Of a stretch of DNA of 20,214 nucleotides, positions 8,555-17,271 are shown piece after piece (position 1 is the first letter of the stretch; every line of letters starts with the position of its first letter). Below the pieces are notes generated by a model. That model worked only from the letters and a program-made list of their open reading frames with translations, made no database searches and had not been told where the DNA came from. The DNA is from Barthelona sp. PAP020. Its lineage: Eukaryota; Metamonada: BaSk clade. The stretch is from positions 1 through 20,214 of the forward strand of contig JARQWU010000192.1 in NCBI GenBank assembly GCA_040182905.1, read 5' to 3'. Both the position numbers and the translations under genes were made by a program.

Positions 8555-8890
8555 AAAGAAACGACTAGATGTAAGGGAACCTCCACGGCTCTCAAAATTA
8601 ATAAAAAAAAAAGAGAACGGCAGTTACCCAGAAATTTGACTGCCTAGCTTCTTATTCAGCGAACGACTGGGAGCACCGATGTCTCAGCACCACTTCCTTA
8701 GGGTACTGCAAGAGTATGGCTGAGTGGCTTCAGAATAAAGAAGTTAAGATTTTAAATTTTTCCATAAATTAGCCTTGACCACTAATCAGAATCAACCAAA
8801 GGTTAATTCCTTTGGGAGTCGAAAAGTTGGTTTTCTGCAAGAAAAAACCTCCTCGCTTCACAAGTTGTATTTGTATTTTGAAAAATTTTT
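8555..8890 (+). ncRNA. Candidate structured noncoding RNA gene (family not recognised)
   Basis: This part of the 464-base gap between the DXO-like and TFIIIC genes is clearly richer in G and C than other spacers in the window. It has several clean hairpins: GGCAGT/ACTGCC closing 8619-8644; CTCAGC/GCTGAG closing 8683-8724 with an inner TACT/AGTA; CTTC/GAAG at 8728-8743; CCAAAGG/CCTTTGG at 8796-8815; and GGTTTT/AAAACC at 8829-8849. A tRNA-type A box (TGGCTGAGTGG) lies at 8717-8727, and a T5 run that could end a Pol III transcript is at 8885-8890. No long reading frame has coding character. I compared it by eye with tRNA, 5S, U1-U6, U3, SRP and RNase P/MRP signatures and could not identify it. 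Strand and ends are guesses. Confidence 0.35.
8717..8727 (+). promoter_or_regulatory. A-box-like element (TGGCTGAGTGG)
   Basis: It matches the TRGCNNAGYNGG-type A box of Pol III internal promoters. A weaker B-box-like GGTTAATTCC lies at 8801-8810, but it lacks the invariant C of GGTTCGANTCC. A second partial match (9 of 11) to the B box occurs on the minus strand at 8815-8825. No tRNA cloverleaf can be built around them. Confidence 0.3.
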
Positions 8891-8938
8891 AATAGACATA
8901 AAAGGAGATAAGGTACATTTACTCTCAACAATAAAAAA

Positions 8939-11900
8939 ATGAAAAGTATCTTTTTTTATGGTTATGTGTGTGATTATGAGATGAATGAGTTATATAATAA
9001 GGCAATTGATATAATTGGAACAACTGTTGGAGAAATAAGTTCCACGAAATTGGTTGAACTGTTAAAAACATATGAAAAGAGATTTAATTTCAATAAAAAT
9101 GTTGAAAATTATTTATTAAAACATTTAATCAAAGAAAATAAAGATTATAAAGTGAGTATTTGTAAAGAAAAAGGTAAGTTCTTCTTTAAAGACTATATAG
9201 AGAAATTCAATGTTAATATTGCAGATATAATAAACGATATTGATTGTGAAATTATATTTGAAGGGTGTGATAAATTGAGATTTACGGGATTAGGTGTATC
9301 CCAAGAAACATTCTTAAATTGGAGTGATAAAAAAAAGGCTCTTTATGCTGGAATTATACAAAGTAAAGGAAATGGTGTTATGCAAAAGGATCTCAGTGCA
9401 CTTTGTTCTATTGATGTCAAAGAGGTTTCCAGATATCTGAAACAGTTTGAAACAGATGAATTGATTGTAAAAGTACCTTATAGATATCGAAGTACAAAAG
9501 ATGGGAAATATTTTGGGGGAAATACCTCCTATATTTATGGTGTTGACTTTTACAAGAAAGATAACGGAAATAGAAGAATAAACAATAAAAGGAGGATAAT
9601 GGATTTTATTAATCAGGCATTAAAAACTCAAGAGGTAGTATTTATAAGAGATATTACAAATTTTTCCAAGTTACCGATAAAATATGTACGTTCACAAGTC
9701 AATAAATTGAAAAAGGAGGGAATTATTGCTGCAGAAATGAAAAAAGTTGGAGGTAAATGGCTTCTTGTCATTTCTCTACCAAATGAAAATGAAAATGAAA
9801 GAATAAAGAGTGAAGAAATGGAAGAAACAGAGGAAAAGGATGACTTTGAAAAAATTAATGATGTTGAGGAAGAAGAAGATGAAGAAGAAGAAGATAATGT
9901 TGAAGAAGATGTTGATGAAGAATCAAATGAACAAGAAGATGAACAAGAAGATGTTGGATTGGAAGAAGCAGATGATGATGAACTTTCAACGACAGAAACA
10001 GAAACTTCATCAAAGATTGGGAAAAAAAAACTCAATGGATGTTTGGAAGAGACGATTATTCATCGTTTATTTTATTTTTTAAAAGCTAATATGGATGATG
10101 GTATCTTATTACCTGATTTAACGTATAGATTGGGTGTTCGAGTTAAAGTAGGTCGAAGATATATTGTAGAATTGGTCAAATATGGTCTTGTTGACTATAA
10201 TTATGAGTTACACACTAAATCAAAGGTAAGTCGTATAAGGCTAATTGATAAAGATGAAAACAATATCGAAACAGAAGGAAACAGACATAAGCCATTACAT
10301 TTAACGTTTCAACGAAGAATGGGCCTGATAATGAATATTATGAATAAACATAAAGTTTTAACTGCGTATAAATTGAAGAAATTGATCATAGAACACGAAA
10401 ACAAGAAGGAAAAAATGGATAGAAGAAGTTTAAGTCGTTTAGTCAACAGACTTTGTGATGATGAAGAGAAGTTAAGGATATCTAATTTTAGGTTCACTAA
10501 TGAAGTCGGAAAGGTGTCGAATTTTGCTCTAATAATGCTTAGTTCTTTAGATGAAGATTCAAAAGAGGTGCAAGAATGCATTCAAAAAATAAAAGAAGAT
10601 AATCTCAGAAAAGAAAGACCTCCTACAGTTAAGAACGTATTGAGTATTCCTGTTTCTTTGAAGACAATGGACACAAACCTTTTATCTGTCCCAAAACCAC
10701 TCCGAGTTTTGTTTGCTATTAGATATGGTTATATTGAGCCTCCAGCCTTACGACACAAATATTTACACATGATTTTATTCGAAAGATATGGCAATGAAGG
10801 GTTTACAATTGTGCAGTTGATGAATGAACTCACAATTAAAGATGCTCTTTGTCTTCATGTGTGTTATCAACCGTTTCCTGAAGGATATGAATTGGAAGAT
10901 TATATGGATCTTACTTTGGAAGAATTATCGCTCTTAGAGGAGGAGTATAGAACTGTTTTATCATATTCTTTGGGACTAACCAGTATACAAAACAGCATCA
11001 TGTTATCAATCAAGCGTTTACAATGTCTTAGCTTGATACAATTTGAACAAGACATGTGGAAGTTAAAGGAAAAAGTTAATTTTGCCACTTTTGTTGATAT
11101 TGATCTTTCTACTACTTGTTCGGTATCTACAAGTGATGCACAATGGAAAAAGAAGAATTTGAATGTTAATGCTAAGAACAATGTAAGTGGAATAGATCTA
11201 AATTTGAGGGATTTAGAAGAGATAAAATATTTTTGGAGGGAATTTGAACGAAATATTTCAGAAAATAATTTGCAATTAATTCAAAAGATCGGTTTTTTGA
11301 ATCGAAATTTTGGTAAAGTTGATTATTTCAATTATTGTATTAGTATTCGTAAAAAGGCCCTGACAACGTTGAGAAGCCTGCTGGAGAGTGAAAAGATTGA
11401 CAAAATGCCATCATTTAATGAATTAACCAAAATTTCACAGGTAACATTCGTGAAGAAAATTGGTGTAATTACTTTTTTACAAACCTTTTTGCCAAAATCA
11501 ACTTGGAATGTTAGACCTTCAACACATGATGATTTTGATCCAGATAATTTTTTTGTTTATTGGAAATTACCATACAGATTGGTTGAGGTTGAATCTCAAA
11601 CATATAGCTTGAAGACTTCAGGAAATACAAAAGTCAAAATACCTTTGAAAAATTTGAAAATTTCAAAAAATTCAAAGAATGTTCAAATTTTGGAATCATT
11701 AACTGAAAAGGAGAAGATTGCAATTTTGTTAGCCCCAAGTTTCTTTTTTGATGAAAAGAATAATGTTAGATGGAATTTTATTAAGCAATTCAAACAATTA
11801 AGTTCGTATCAACAACTATCTCATAATGTATTAAAAATGCGTTATAAAGTAGTAGTTGAAAACATGAGTAATCCAGCAAGATTTGGTCAATTAACGTATC

Positions 11901-13432
11901 TGATCAACAGAAGATTCAATGTGGAAAGAAATAGTCCTAAAGACAAAGAATCTTTTTCTCATTTGGCTCCATTAATATGTACAGAACAAGAATTTGATCG
12001 TGTTTTTGCAAAATGCACTGACATTCCTACCTTTTTGGATATTCTTGAAAAATATGTTGATACTGTTGATCTCTTTAAGTTTGATGAAAGAAAACATATT
12101 CGCCAACCATTATTTTCCAAACCTGAATCTTTTGAATACCATATGAAGAAGCATGGAATTAACAATTATTCATTGCTCTCAGCAATACTACAATATCACA
12201 CTTCGGTATATGACAGAACAAGCAAATTTCTGTTCAATCAATACATTGAACAATTTCCAGAAAACGATGTGAAAAACTGTGTTGATATGCTGCATTCGGT
12301 GGGTGCCATATTGGTTGAAAAAGCTATTGATCAAAAGGATTATGAAAATGAGGAAGAAGATGAAGAAGATGAAACTGAAGTGAACGGCCATTTACCACAT
12401 AAATTTAAGTCGAAGCTAAATACCATTGATTTAAAAGGCACAGAAATCACTTATAATATCCCAGAATACAAGCAAATGTTAACTCACATAAAGAATGATT
12501 GTTTATCTGATTTTGTGACACTTTTTGAAATACCTAACAATTTAATAACAAAGCCTGGGCTGTATAGCATTGCCACGTTGTTATTGAAGGAAAAAATAGA
12601 GCTTATTCCTGAAATGAGTCATGAAGGTGTCAATGCGTTGGAATCTACTTCTTTGACAAGATTATTAAACACAGATAAACCTAGCTCTCAAGCATTAGAT
12701 GTTTCTGAAAAGCTTCTTTACAGGCCTTGTTTACCAACAGCATACTCCTTTGATCAAATAGGCACGGTTCAACATATTGAAAGCAAAACCATGAAATATA
12801 CCTTTGAAGAATATAAAAACATTCAAAATCAAATTTTCCCTGAGTTTCAAGCTTTTAGGACCAGGCTAATTCCGGGCCAAAGAATTTCAGTCGACATATT
12901 GCAAAAGCTGTTTGATATTGACATTGATAAAGCCGTTGCCTTTTACTCCATGTTACAACTTCAAGAAGATATTCAAGAAACGCATGTTGGTATTGGTTCA
13001 TTCACTGGAAATTTTGTCAGAAACCGTTCATCTGAAGCAATTGATCAATCAAATACCAAAGAAAAGGAAAGTAACGTTAAGAACAACTCGTCAACTCCTT
13101 GCCATCTTGAATATTTTTCGATCTTTGAAAATCAAACATTTGGTATGAACAGTAGACTTTTTAACAAGGTACAATCAGCCATTTTAGGTTTAATATTCAA
13201 ATCCCCTCAAATTTCTTTCATTGAAATTCGACGATATTTGAATACAATGCCAAAAATTGAATTGTTAAAAGTTTTGCAATTTTTATTGGATAATGGCAGA
13301 ATAAAAGCGTTTCAACTGAAAATGGGAAGTTGTTCTTTATCATCATCAAAATTTCCATCGTTTAATGCCTTTGTAAATAATAATGTTATTGATGACAATA
13401 CCCGTTTCACCACTGGAAGTGTGTATTGTTAG
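8939..13432 (+). CDS. GTF3C1: TFIIIC large subunit, B-block-binding (GTF3C1/Tfc3-like)
   Basis: A 1497-residue single-exon protein. About residues 130-215 form the B-block-binding winged-helix region: a helix with KKKALYAGIIQSKG, then a second with DLSALCSIDVKEVSRYLKQF and a strand with LIVKVPYRY, as in the tau138/GTF3C1 family. Further winged-helix-like segments follow (about 220-280 and 375-425), consistent with the many such domains in this subunit. Two acidic tracts occur, about 307-345 and 1135-1145. The family recognises the B box of tRNA-type promoters and recruits TFIIIB for RNA polymerase III. Yeast Tfc3 has 1160 residues and human GTF3C1 about 2109, so the length fits. The ATG at 8939 follows an A-rich leader. 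The later two thirds are weakly conserved, as is usual for this subunit, and I identify them only by context. Confidence 0.83.
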   Translation: MKSIFFYGYVCDYEMNELYNKAIDIIGTTVGEISSTKLVELLKTYEKRFNFNKNVENYLLKHLIKENKDYKVSICKEKGKFFFKDYIEKFNVNIADIINDIDCEIIFEGCDKLRFTGLGVSQETFLNWSDKKKALYAGIIQSKGNGVMQKDLSALCSIDVKEVSRYLKQFETDELIVKVPYRYRSTKDGKYFGGNTSYIYGVDFYKKDNGNRRINNKRRIMDFINQALKTQEVVFIRDITNFSKLPIKYVRSQVNKLKKEGIIAAEMKKVGGKWLLVISLPNENENERIKSEEMEETEEKDDFEKINDVEEEEDEEEEDNVEEDVDEESNEQEDEQEDVGLEEADDDELSTTETETSSKIGKKKLNGCLEETIIHRLFYFLKANMDDGILLPDLTYRLGVRVKVGRRYIVELVKYGLVDYNYELHTKSKVSRIRLIDKDENNIETEGNRHKPLHLTFQRRMGLIMNIMNKHKVLTAYKLKKLIIEHENKKEKMDRRSLSRLVNRLCDDEEKLRISNFRFTNEVGKVSNFALIMLSSLDEDSKEVQECIQKIKEDNLRKERPPTVKNVLSIPVSLKTMDTNLLSVPKPLRVLFAIRYGYIEPPALRHKYLHMILFERYGNEGFTIVQLMNELTIKDALCLHVCYQPFPEGYELEDYMDLTLEELSLLEEEYRTVLSYSLGLTSIQNSIMLSIKRLQCLSLIQFEQDMWKLKEKVNFATFVDIDLSTTCSVSTSDAQWKKKNLNVNAKNNVSGIDLNLRDLEEIKYFWREFERNISENNLQLIQKIGFLNRNFGKVDYFNYCISIRKKALTTLRSLLESEKIDKMPSFNELTKISQVTFVKKIGVITFLQTFLPKSTWNVRPSTHDDFDPDNFFVYWKLPYRLVEVESQTYSLKTSGNTKVKIPLKNLKISKNSKNVQILESLTEKEKIAILLAPSFFFDEKNNVRWNFIKQFKQLSSYQQLSHNVLKMRYKVVVENMSNPARFGQLTYLINRRFNVERNSPKDKESFSHLAPLICTEQEFDRVFAKCTDIPTFLDILEKYVDTVDLFKFDERKHIRQPLFSKPESFEYHMKKHGINNYSLLSAILQYHTSVYDRTSKFLFNQYIEQFPENDVKNCVDMLHSVGAILVEKAIDQKDYENEEEDEEDETEVNGHLPHKFKSKLNTIDLKGTEITYNIPEYKQMLTHIKNDCLSDFVTLFEIPNNLITKPGLYSIATLLLKEKIELIPEMSHEGVNALESTSLTRLLNTDKPSSQALDVSEKLLYRPCLPTAYSFDQIGTVQHIESKTMKYTFEEYKNIQNQIFPEFQAFRTRLIPGQRISVDILQKLFDIDIDKAVAFYSMLQLQEDIQETHVGIGSFTGNFVRNRSSEAIDQSNTKEKESNVKNNSSTPCHLEYFSIFENQTFGMNSRLFNKVQSAILGLIFKSPQISFIEIRRYLNTMPKIELLKVLQFLLDNGRIKAFQLKMGSCSLSSSKFPSFNAFVNNNVIDDNTRFTTGSVYC

Positions 13433-13460
13433 ATAAGAATGAAAAGAGATATGTAATATG

Positions 13461-13466
13461 TATATA
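13461..13466 (+). promoter_or_regulatory. TATA-like element upstream of the WD40 gene
   Basis: TATATA about 60 bases before the ATG at 13525, within a spacer of only 92 bases. The distance is similar to that of the TATAAA before the gene at 17272. AT-rich DNA makes chance matches likely. Confidence 0.25.
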
Positions 13467-13524
13467 TGTAAATGTAATTACTTGTACTTTTTTTTTTAGT
13501 TTAAATTCAACATTTTAATGTTTA

Positions 13525-14898
13525 ATGACAACATTTCCAGAATTACAGAATCTATTTGAAAAAATTGAAGAACAATATAATGTTTTAAATGAACAAAAAG
13601 AATATTACAAAAAAAAATATCAACAACTTTCTGTTGAAGCTAATGTAACACCTTTGGTTACCGAAAAGATAAATTTGAAATCCATTGGTGGTCCTGAAAG
13701 AACATTTTCTAATTTATTATCTTCAAATTCTCTACCTTCTCTCAAAGAAATAAATATATACAATGATAAGCCCAATGAATTTATTTTACCCCCTAACATT
13801 ACCCAATATTTTAAGAACATTTCAAATGATGCTTCTATTAGTCTTACTAGTATTTTCAAAAGGTCTTTTATGGTCGGTCCTAAATCTGATATTAAGAAAC
13901 AATATGGTGGACATAGAGATGCTGTTTGCTCATTATGTATTTCATCGAGTGGCTGTACAACAGAACCTATTTTAGGTTCTGGATCGTCGGACATGAACTG
14001 TCTGTTATTTTCGCCACATGGATTATTATTATCTGCCTTGGTTGGACATAAGGGAACTGTTTCATCAGTATCATTTCATCGCTCCCAACCACAAGTTTTG
14101 ACTACGTCGCATGACGGGCGAGCTTGTGTTTGGGAGTTACCCCCTCATGTAATTGATAGTCGTACAGACGAACCAACAGACTTACCTGAATGGGATGAGG
14201 TTATTGAAGAAGTTAATCCACATTGTACCGTGGAACAAACAGATATTAAGGAAACAATCTTTTCAGTATCAGGTAGTTCAATTACCTGTGGACAATGGAT
14301 GGATGACATGATTGTGTTCGGGGATAGCACAGGAAGTGTTAAAGTATACGACATTTTTGATGATCAAAAGCCTGCTTTGACATTGAGTCACGCTTCTTCC
14401 ATTGCATCAATTGATTACATGGCACCACATTACATTGCTACAGGGTTACAAAGCGATAAAACCATGACAAATCCTTCTGGAAGAGTTTCAGTGTGGGATG
14501 CAAGGGCTGCGTCTCATGTCAATGGCACCTCAATTTCTGGCGATGTTGTTGGGATTTCTACTTTTATGGACAACCTTTGTGTGGTGTCATCAGATAAATT
14601 GCTTCATCTTTACGATTGTAGAAGAATGAATCAGGCAATTTCAGTCATCAATTTACCAGGTAGACCGGTGGATGTATCAATTCATCAAACAACAGGTGAT
14701 ATTGCCTGTGCAATGTTTAATTATTTGGTTGTTTATCGTCAAAGCAGTCAAGAACTGATACCAAACATAATTTTCTCTGATTTGGAAGGAAGTGGACACA
14801 CGATGCCAGTTTCATCTTTATGTTGGGGCAGTGATTCGATATTTACAGGTGGTTATGATTGTTTGATTTATGAATGGCCGCTTATCAATATTCTGTAA
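13525..14898 (+). CDS. WD40-repeat protein with N-terminal coiled coil, WDR37-like
   Basis: A 457-residue protein. Residues 1-40 are a probable coiled coil (LQNLFEKIEEQYNVL...). A linker with a basic stretch precedes a seven-bladed WD40 propeller from about residue 125. Visible repeat marks are GHRD (129-132), GHKG (174-177), VWEL (202-205), VWDAR (323-327), LYDCR (362-366) and the final YEWP (449-452). Between the second and third blades lies an acidic insert (about 208-240). The order, namely an N-terminal coiled coil, GHRD-type first blade, GH.G.V.S second blade and acidic insert, resembles WDR37, which in animals is bound to PACS proteins. The likeness is from memory and other WD40 scaffolds are possible. 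The start at 13525 is the first Met, and the acidic insert is specific to this protein. Confidence 0.82.
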   Translation: MTTFPELQNLFEKIEEQYNVLNEQKEYYKKKYQQLSVEANVTPLVTEKINLKSIGGPERTFSNLLSSNSLPSLKEINIYNDKPNEFILPPNITQYFKNISNDASISLTSIFKRSFMVGPKSDIKKQYGGHRDAVCSLCISSSGCTTEPILGSGSSDMNCLLFSPHGLLLSALVGHKGTVSSVSFHRSQPQVLTTSHDGRACVWELPPHVIDSRTDEPTDLPEWDEVIEEVNPHCTVEQTDIKETIFSVSGSSITCGQWMDDMIVFGDSTGSVKVYDIFDDQKPALTLSHASSIASIDYMAPHYIATGLQSDKTMTNPSGRVSVWDARAASHVNGTSISGDVVGISTFMDNLCVVSSDKLLHLYDCRRMNQAISVINLPGRPVDVSIHQTTGDIACAMFNYLVVYRQSSQELIPNIIFSDLEGSGHTMPVSSLCWGSDSIFTGGYDCLIYEWPLINIL

Positions 14899-15232
14899 TA
14901 TAAATATCTTGTAGTTTCTTTGATTTTTTTTTTCACTCCATATTTCATATTTTGAAAGCATTAAAGGTTCTAATATGGGTTTTGAATGAATGAATAAATG
15001 TCGGGTTTCTTTTCTTGAAGTAATTTCTGTATTCAAAATTTTATTCTGTAAACCCTTCATTTCTTCCAATTTTTATGTTATTCAACATCAATTTTGTTTG
15101 AATTATATTTTAAAAACAGAAAAAAACAGAAAAAAGATGAAAAAAAAAAAATGTCTGAATTATAATCATTATTTACATCACTCAAAATGACTCTACCAAA
15201 AAAAAAATTTGTAATATCGCTATATATGACAA
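14899..15232. other. Convergent 3' intergenic region, 334 nt
   Basis: It lies between the ends of the plus-strand WD40 gene and the minus-strand CAF-1 gene. It holds an AATAAA at 14993-14998 on the plus strand and a TTTATT (AATAAA on the minus strand) at 15040-15045, so the two transcripts probably overlap at their 3' ends. The small open frames are A/T-rich and not credible as genes. Confidence 0.5.
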
Positions 15233-17104
15233 CTAAAATGCTTGAGACATCATAAAAGTATGAGGCTCTTCCATATCTTCATTTGGACTTAATTGAGTAC
15301 CATATAATTGTGTATCAGTTAAGTTATAAATGTCACCAATGTCTTCTTTTTCGTTAAGCATTGTTTCTTCCATTTTTGGATCCTTTTTCATGTCTTCTTC
15401 GACAAATTGTGGTCTGTCGAACTTCACTTGATGTTCGTGTGTAATCGAGGAATCATCAACAGGTGACACTTTACCATCATCTTCTTCTTCATTTATACTT
15501 TCTTGAACCTCACACGTGTCATTGTTTTCACCAGAATTTGAACCAGAATTTGAAAGGTCTGTCTTGGTTGATGCAATTGGAACGTTACCTTTTGCTTTAC
15601 CTTTTCTTTTTCGAAGACCAACAGTTCTTACAGGGGGTCCATCTTCCTTTTTTGGAATCAACTCCATCAAATGTTCCTTGTGTCCAAGTTTTAGCATGTG
15701 TTCATCGCAAAAAAACTGCCTACCGACTTTAATTACATGATCTGTAAATATGTCTTTTGCCATAGTTTGTGTTAAAGAGGGGATTCTTCTTGGGTTGTCA
15801 ATATTTACAGTAGCTTCGCTATTTTTGGAAAGTTCCGCTAAATAAGTGCAATAGTCTCTAATAATCTTATGTTTAGAGCCTTCTTTTCCATGAATATACT
15901 CAATAAATAGATCAAGCTCGTACGAAAATAAATCTTCAGCTTTGATAATGATCTTTTCCTTTGGACTCTTGGGGCTTTGAGGACTTTGAGGGCTTATAGG
16001 ACTCATGGGACTCATGGGACTCATGGGACTAGGTCCCAATATTTCCATAGAGTTTTGAGGGCTTCGTGGACTTGATGGTTTTTTTCTCTTTTGAAAGGAT
16101 TCAACCTCTTCAATGGTCACAGAATTTACAGGGTCATAATCTTGCACAACGAAGAAAGGCAAATGCATAAGAGACATGGCTAATTTTCCCCACTTTGGTG
16201 CATTTACCTGATAATTCTTAAACTCATCAATGAACTCCTTTCTGTTTGGCTCATTAGTTCGATTCTCGTTGTGTTTAAAAGGTAACTCTTCTGGCTCCTC
16301 ATATAACTCAGGGTATTGGTCAATTAAATTCTCAACTCGTGCTGAAGAATTGGAACCCTTGATTTGGGGTACAACACAAATTGGCATTCTAGACACAACA
16401 GGAATCTTCTTACTCGAGGTCTTTTCACTCAAATTAATATTTTCCCCATCTGCTTCTTCATCAGACAAGTATCCATCTGCAACAACAAATTCATCATCAA
16501 CAGAATCAGCATCTTCATCCTCAGAATCACTAGAAACAGGACCATCAACATCAGCCTCTCCACTTAAATTTGTGGGTATGTATTCAACACCAGAATCATT
16601 ATCATAATCAAGAAGAGGTTCTTGAAGCAAAGGATTCAGTGGAGTGACAACAGAACTTTCAAAAGTATTTGTTCCCCAAAAAGGTGGACGTGTGTTCTCA
16701 TGAAATTGAAAGAATTTGAAATAGGCTAGATTGTCGTTAACTCGATAAATTTTTTTATTTACAAATAGAATTTGGTTAGAAATCTTATTCTCTTTAATTT
16801 CTGTGCAAAATTCACTTGTTAAATCTTTAATGGGCAAATTTGCTCTGGAAAAAATATTGTCAAAAATTAGATCTTGTTTTTCTTTAGCTATTAATTCTGG
16901 TTCATGTAATATTGTATCTTTTGTAAAAGTAGGCTTGATTTGTTGTTGAAACCAAGTATTTTCATCGGGTTCATTTTCCAAAATTATGGTATTTTCAATT
17001 TTTTCCTCTTTGGGTTCAATATTCGATTTTGTAGAACTAAAGAAGGACAATATACTCGGACTAACTTCTTTTTTTGTCTTTTTTTTTGATTTTGTTCCAC
17101 CCAT
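15233..17104 (-). CDS. CHAF1A: Chromatin assembly factor 1 large subunit (p150/CHAF1A-like)
   Basis: A 623-residue protein if started at the ATG at 17104. The hallmark is the histone-chaperone core: KFFQFHENTRPPFWGT near residues 130-145, LDYDNDSG about 25 residues later, then an acidic ED-rich region to about 235 with VADGYLSDEE. This matches the family order RPxxxGT, LDYxxDS, ED domain, GYLS. The C-terminal part (about 380-480) fits the winged-helix domain that binds DNA. The first residues are basic (MGGTKSKKKTKK) and carry SPSILSFF (15-22), a PCNA-interaction-like motif with Ser in place of Gln. A Ser-Pro repeat array lies at about 343-380. The complex deposits H3-H4 behind replication forks. 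An earlier in-frame ATG at 17167 would add 21 residues with a run of Phe from an A-rich tract. I prefer 17104, because the extra segment has no conserved character. Confidence 0.87.
   Translation of the reverse strand: MGGTKSKKKTKKEVSPSILSFFSSTKSNIEPKEEKIENTIILENEPDENTWFQQQIKPTFTKDTILHEPELIAKEKQDLIFDNIFSRANLPIKDLTSEFCTEIKENKISNQILFVNKKIYRVNDNLAYFKFFQFHENTRPPFWGTNTFESSVVTPLNPLLQEPLLDYDNDSGVEYIPTNLSGEADVDGPVSSDSEDEDADSVDDEFVVADGYLSDEEADGENINLSEKTSSKKIPVVSRMPICVVPQIKGSNSSARVENLIDQYPELYEEPEELPFKHNENRTNEPNRKEFIDEFKNYQVNAPKWGKLAMSLMHLPFFVVQDYDPVNSVTIEEVESFQKRKKPSSPRSPQNSMEILGPSPMSPMSPMSPISPQSPQSPKSPKEKIIIKAEDLFSYELDLFIEYIHGKEGSKHKIIRDYCTYLAELSKNSEATVNIDNPRRIPSLTQTMAKDIFTDHVIKVGRQFFCDEHMLKLGHKEHLMELIPKKEDGPPVRTVGLRKRKGKAKGNVPIASTKTDLSNSGSNSGENNDTCEVQESINEEEDDGKVSPVDDSSITHEHQVKFDRPQFVEEDMKKDPKMEETMLNEKEDIGDIYNLTDTQLYGTQLSPNEDMEEPHTFMMSQAF
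15999..16030 (-). repeat. Tandem 9-bp repeat coding for Met-Ser-Pro units
   Basis: Three exact copies of GGACTCATG (15999-16025) and a partial fourth, inside the CAF-1 gene. They encode MSP MSP MSP in the Ser-Pro array. Nine bases is a multiple of three, so expansion keeps the frame. Confidence 0.85.
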
Positions 17105-17198
17105 TCCCAAGAAAAAGAAAAAAAATTTCTTTTCCTTTTTGTCCTTTATTTTTTCAACTAAAATCATTTTTTTTTAATATAAAAAACCATTTTATCAA

Positions 17199-17219
17199 TT
17201 TTATAATTAAATTATAAAA
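17199..17219. promoter_or_regulatory. Palindromic bidirectional TATA element
   Basis: A perfect inverted repeat with 10-bp arms (TTTTATAATT and AATTATAAAA) around one A. It lies in the 104-167 bp between the divergent CAF-1 and glycoprotein genes. It carries TATAAA on the plus strand (17213-17218), about 54 bases before the ATG at 17272, and TATAAA on the minus strand (17205-17200). It could serve both genes. Chance is not excluded in such AT-rich DNA. Confidence 0.35.
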
Positions 17220-17271
17220 GAAAAAATGAAAAGGAATAATTTTATTTTGACAAATTTTTTTTTTTAAAAAG

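Noticed and set aside
8402-8647. 81-residue frame overlapping the DXO 3' end and the noncoding island
   Set aside because: The first part is an out-of-frame shadow of DXO and the rest is the candidate RNA; no coding character.
8665-8730. U3 snoRNA, because GAGCACCGA resembles box B and CTGAGTGG resembles the 3' box D end
   Set aside because: There is no box A (GGATCATTTCTATAG-like), no C'/C boxes in the right order, and the spacing is too short.
8705-8830. tRNA-Ser or tRNA-Leu gene around the TGGCTGAGTGG motif
   Set aside because: No acceptor stem, no proper T arm (GGTTCGANTCC) and no anticodon arm can be placed; the T-loop-like strings on either strand lack a paired stem.
9628-10035. Ser-rich minus-strand frame opposite the TFIIIC gene
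   Set aside because: It is the mirror of the GAA/GAT-rich acidic tract; low complexity and no independent start or domain.
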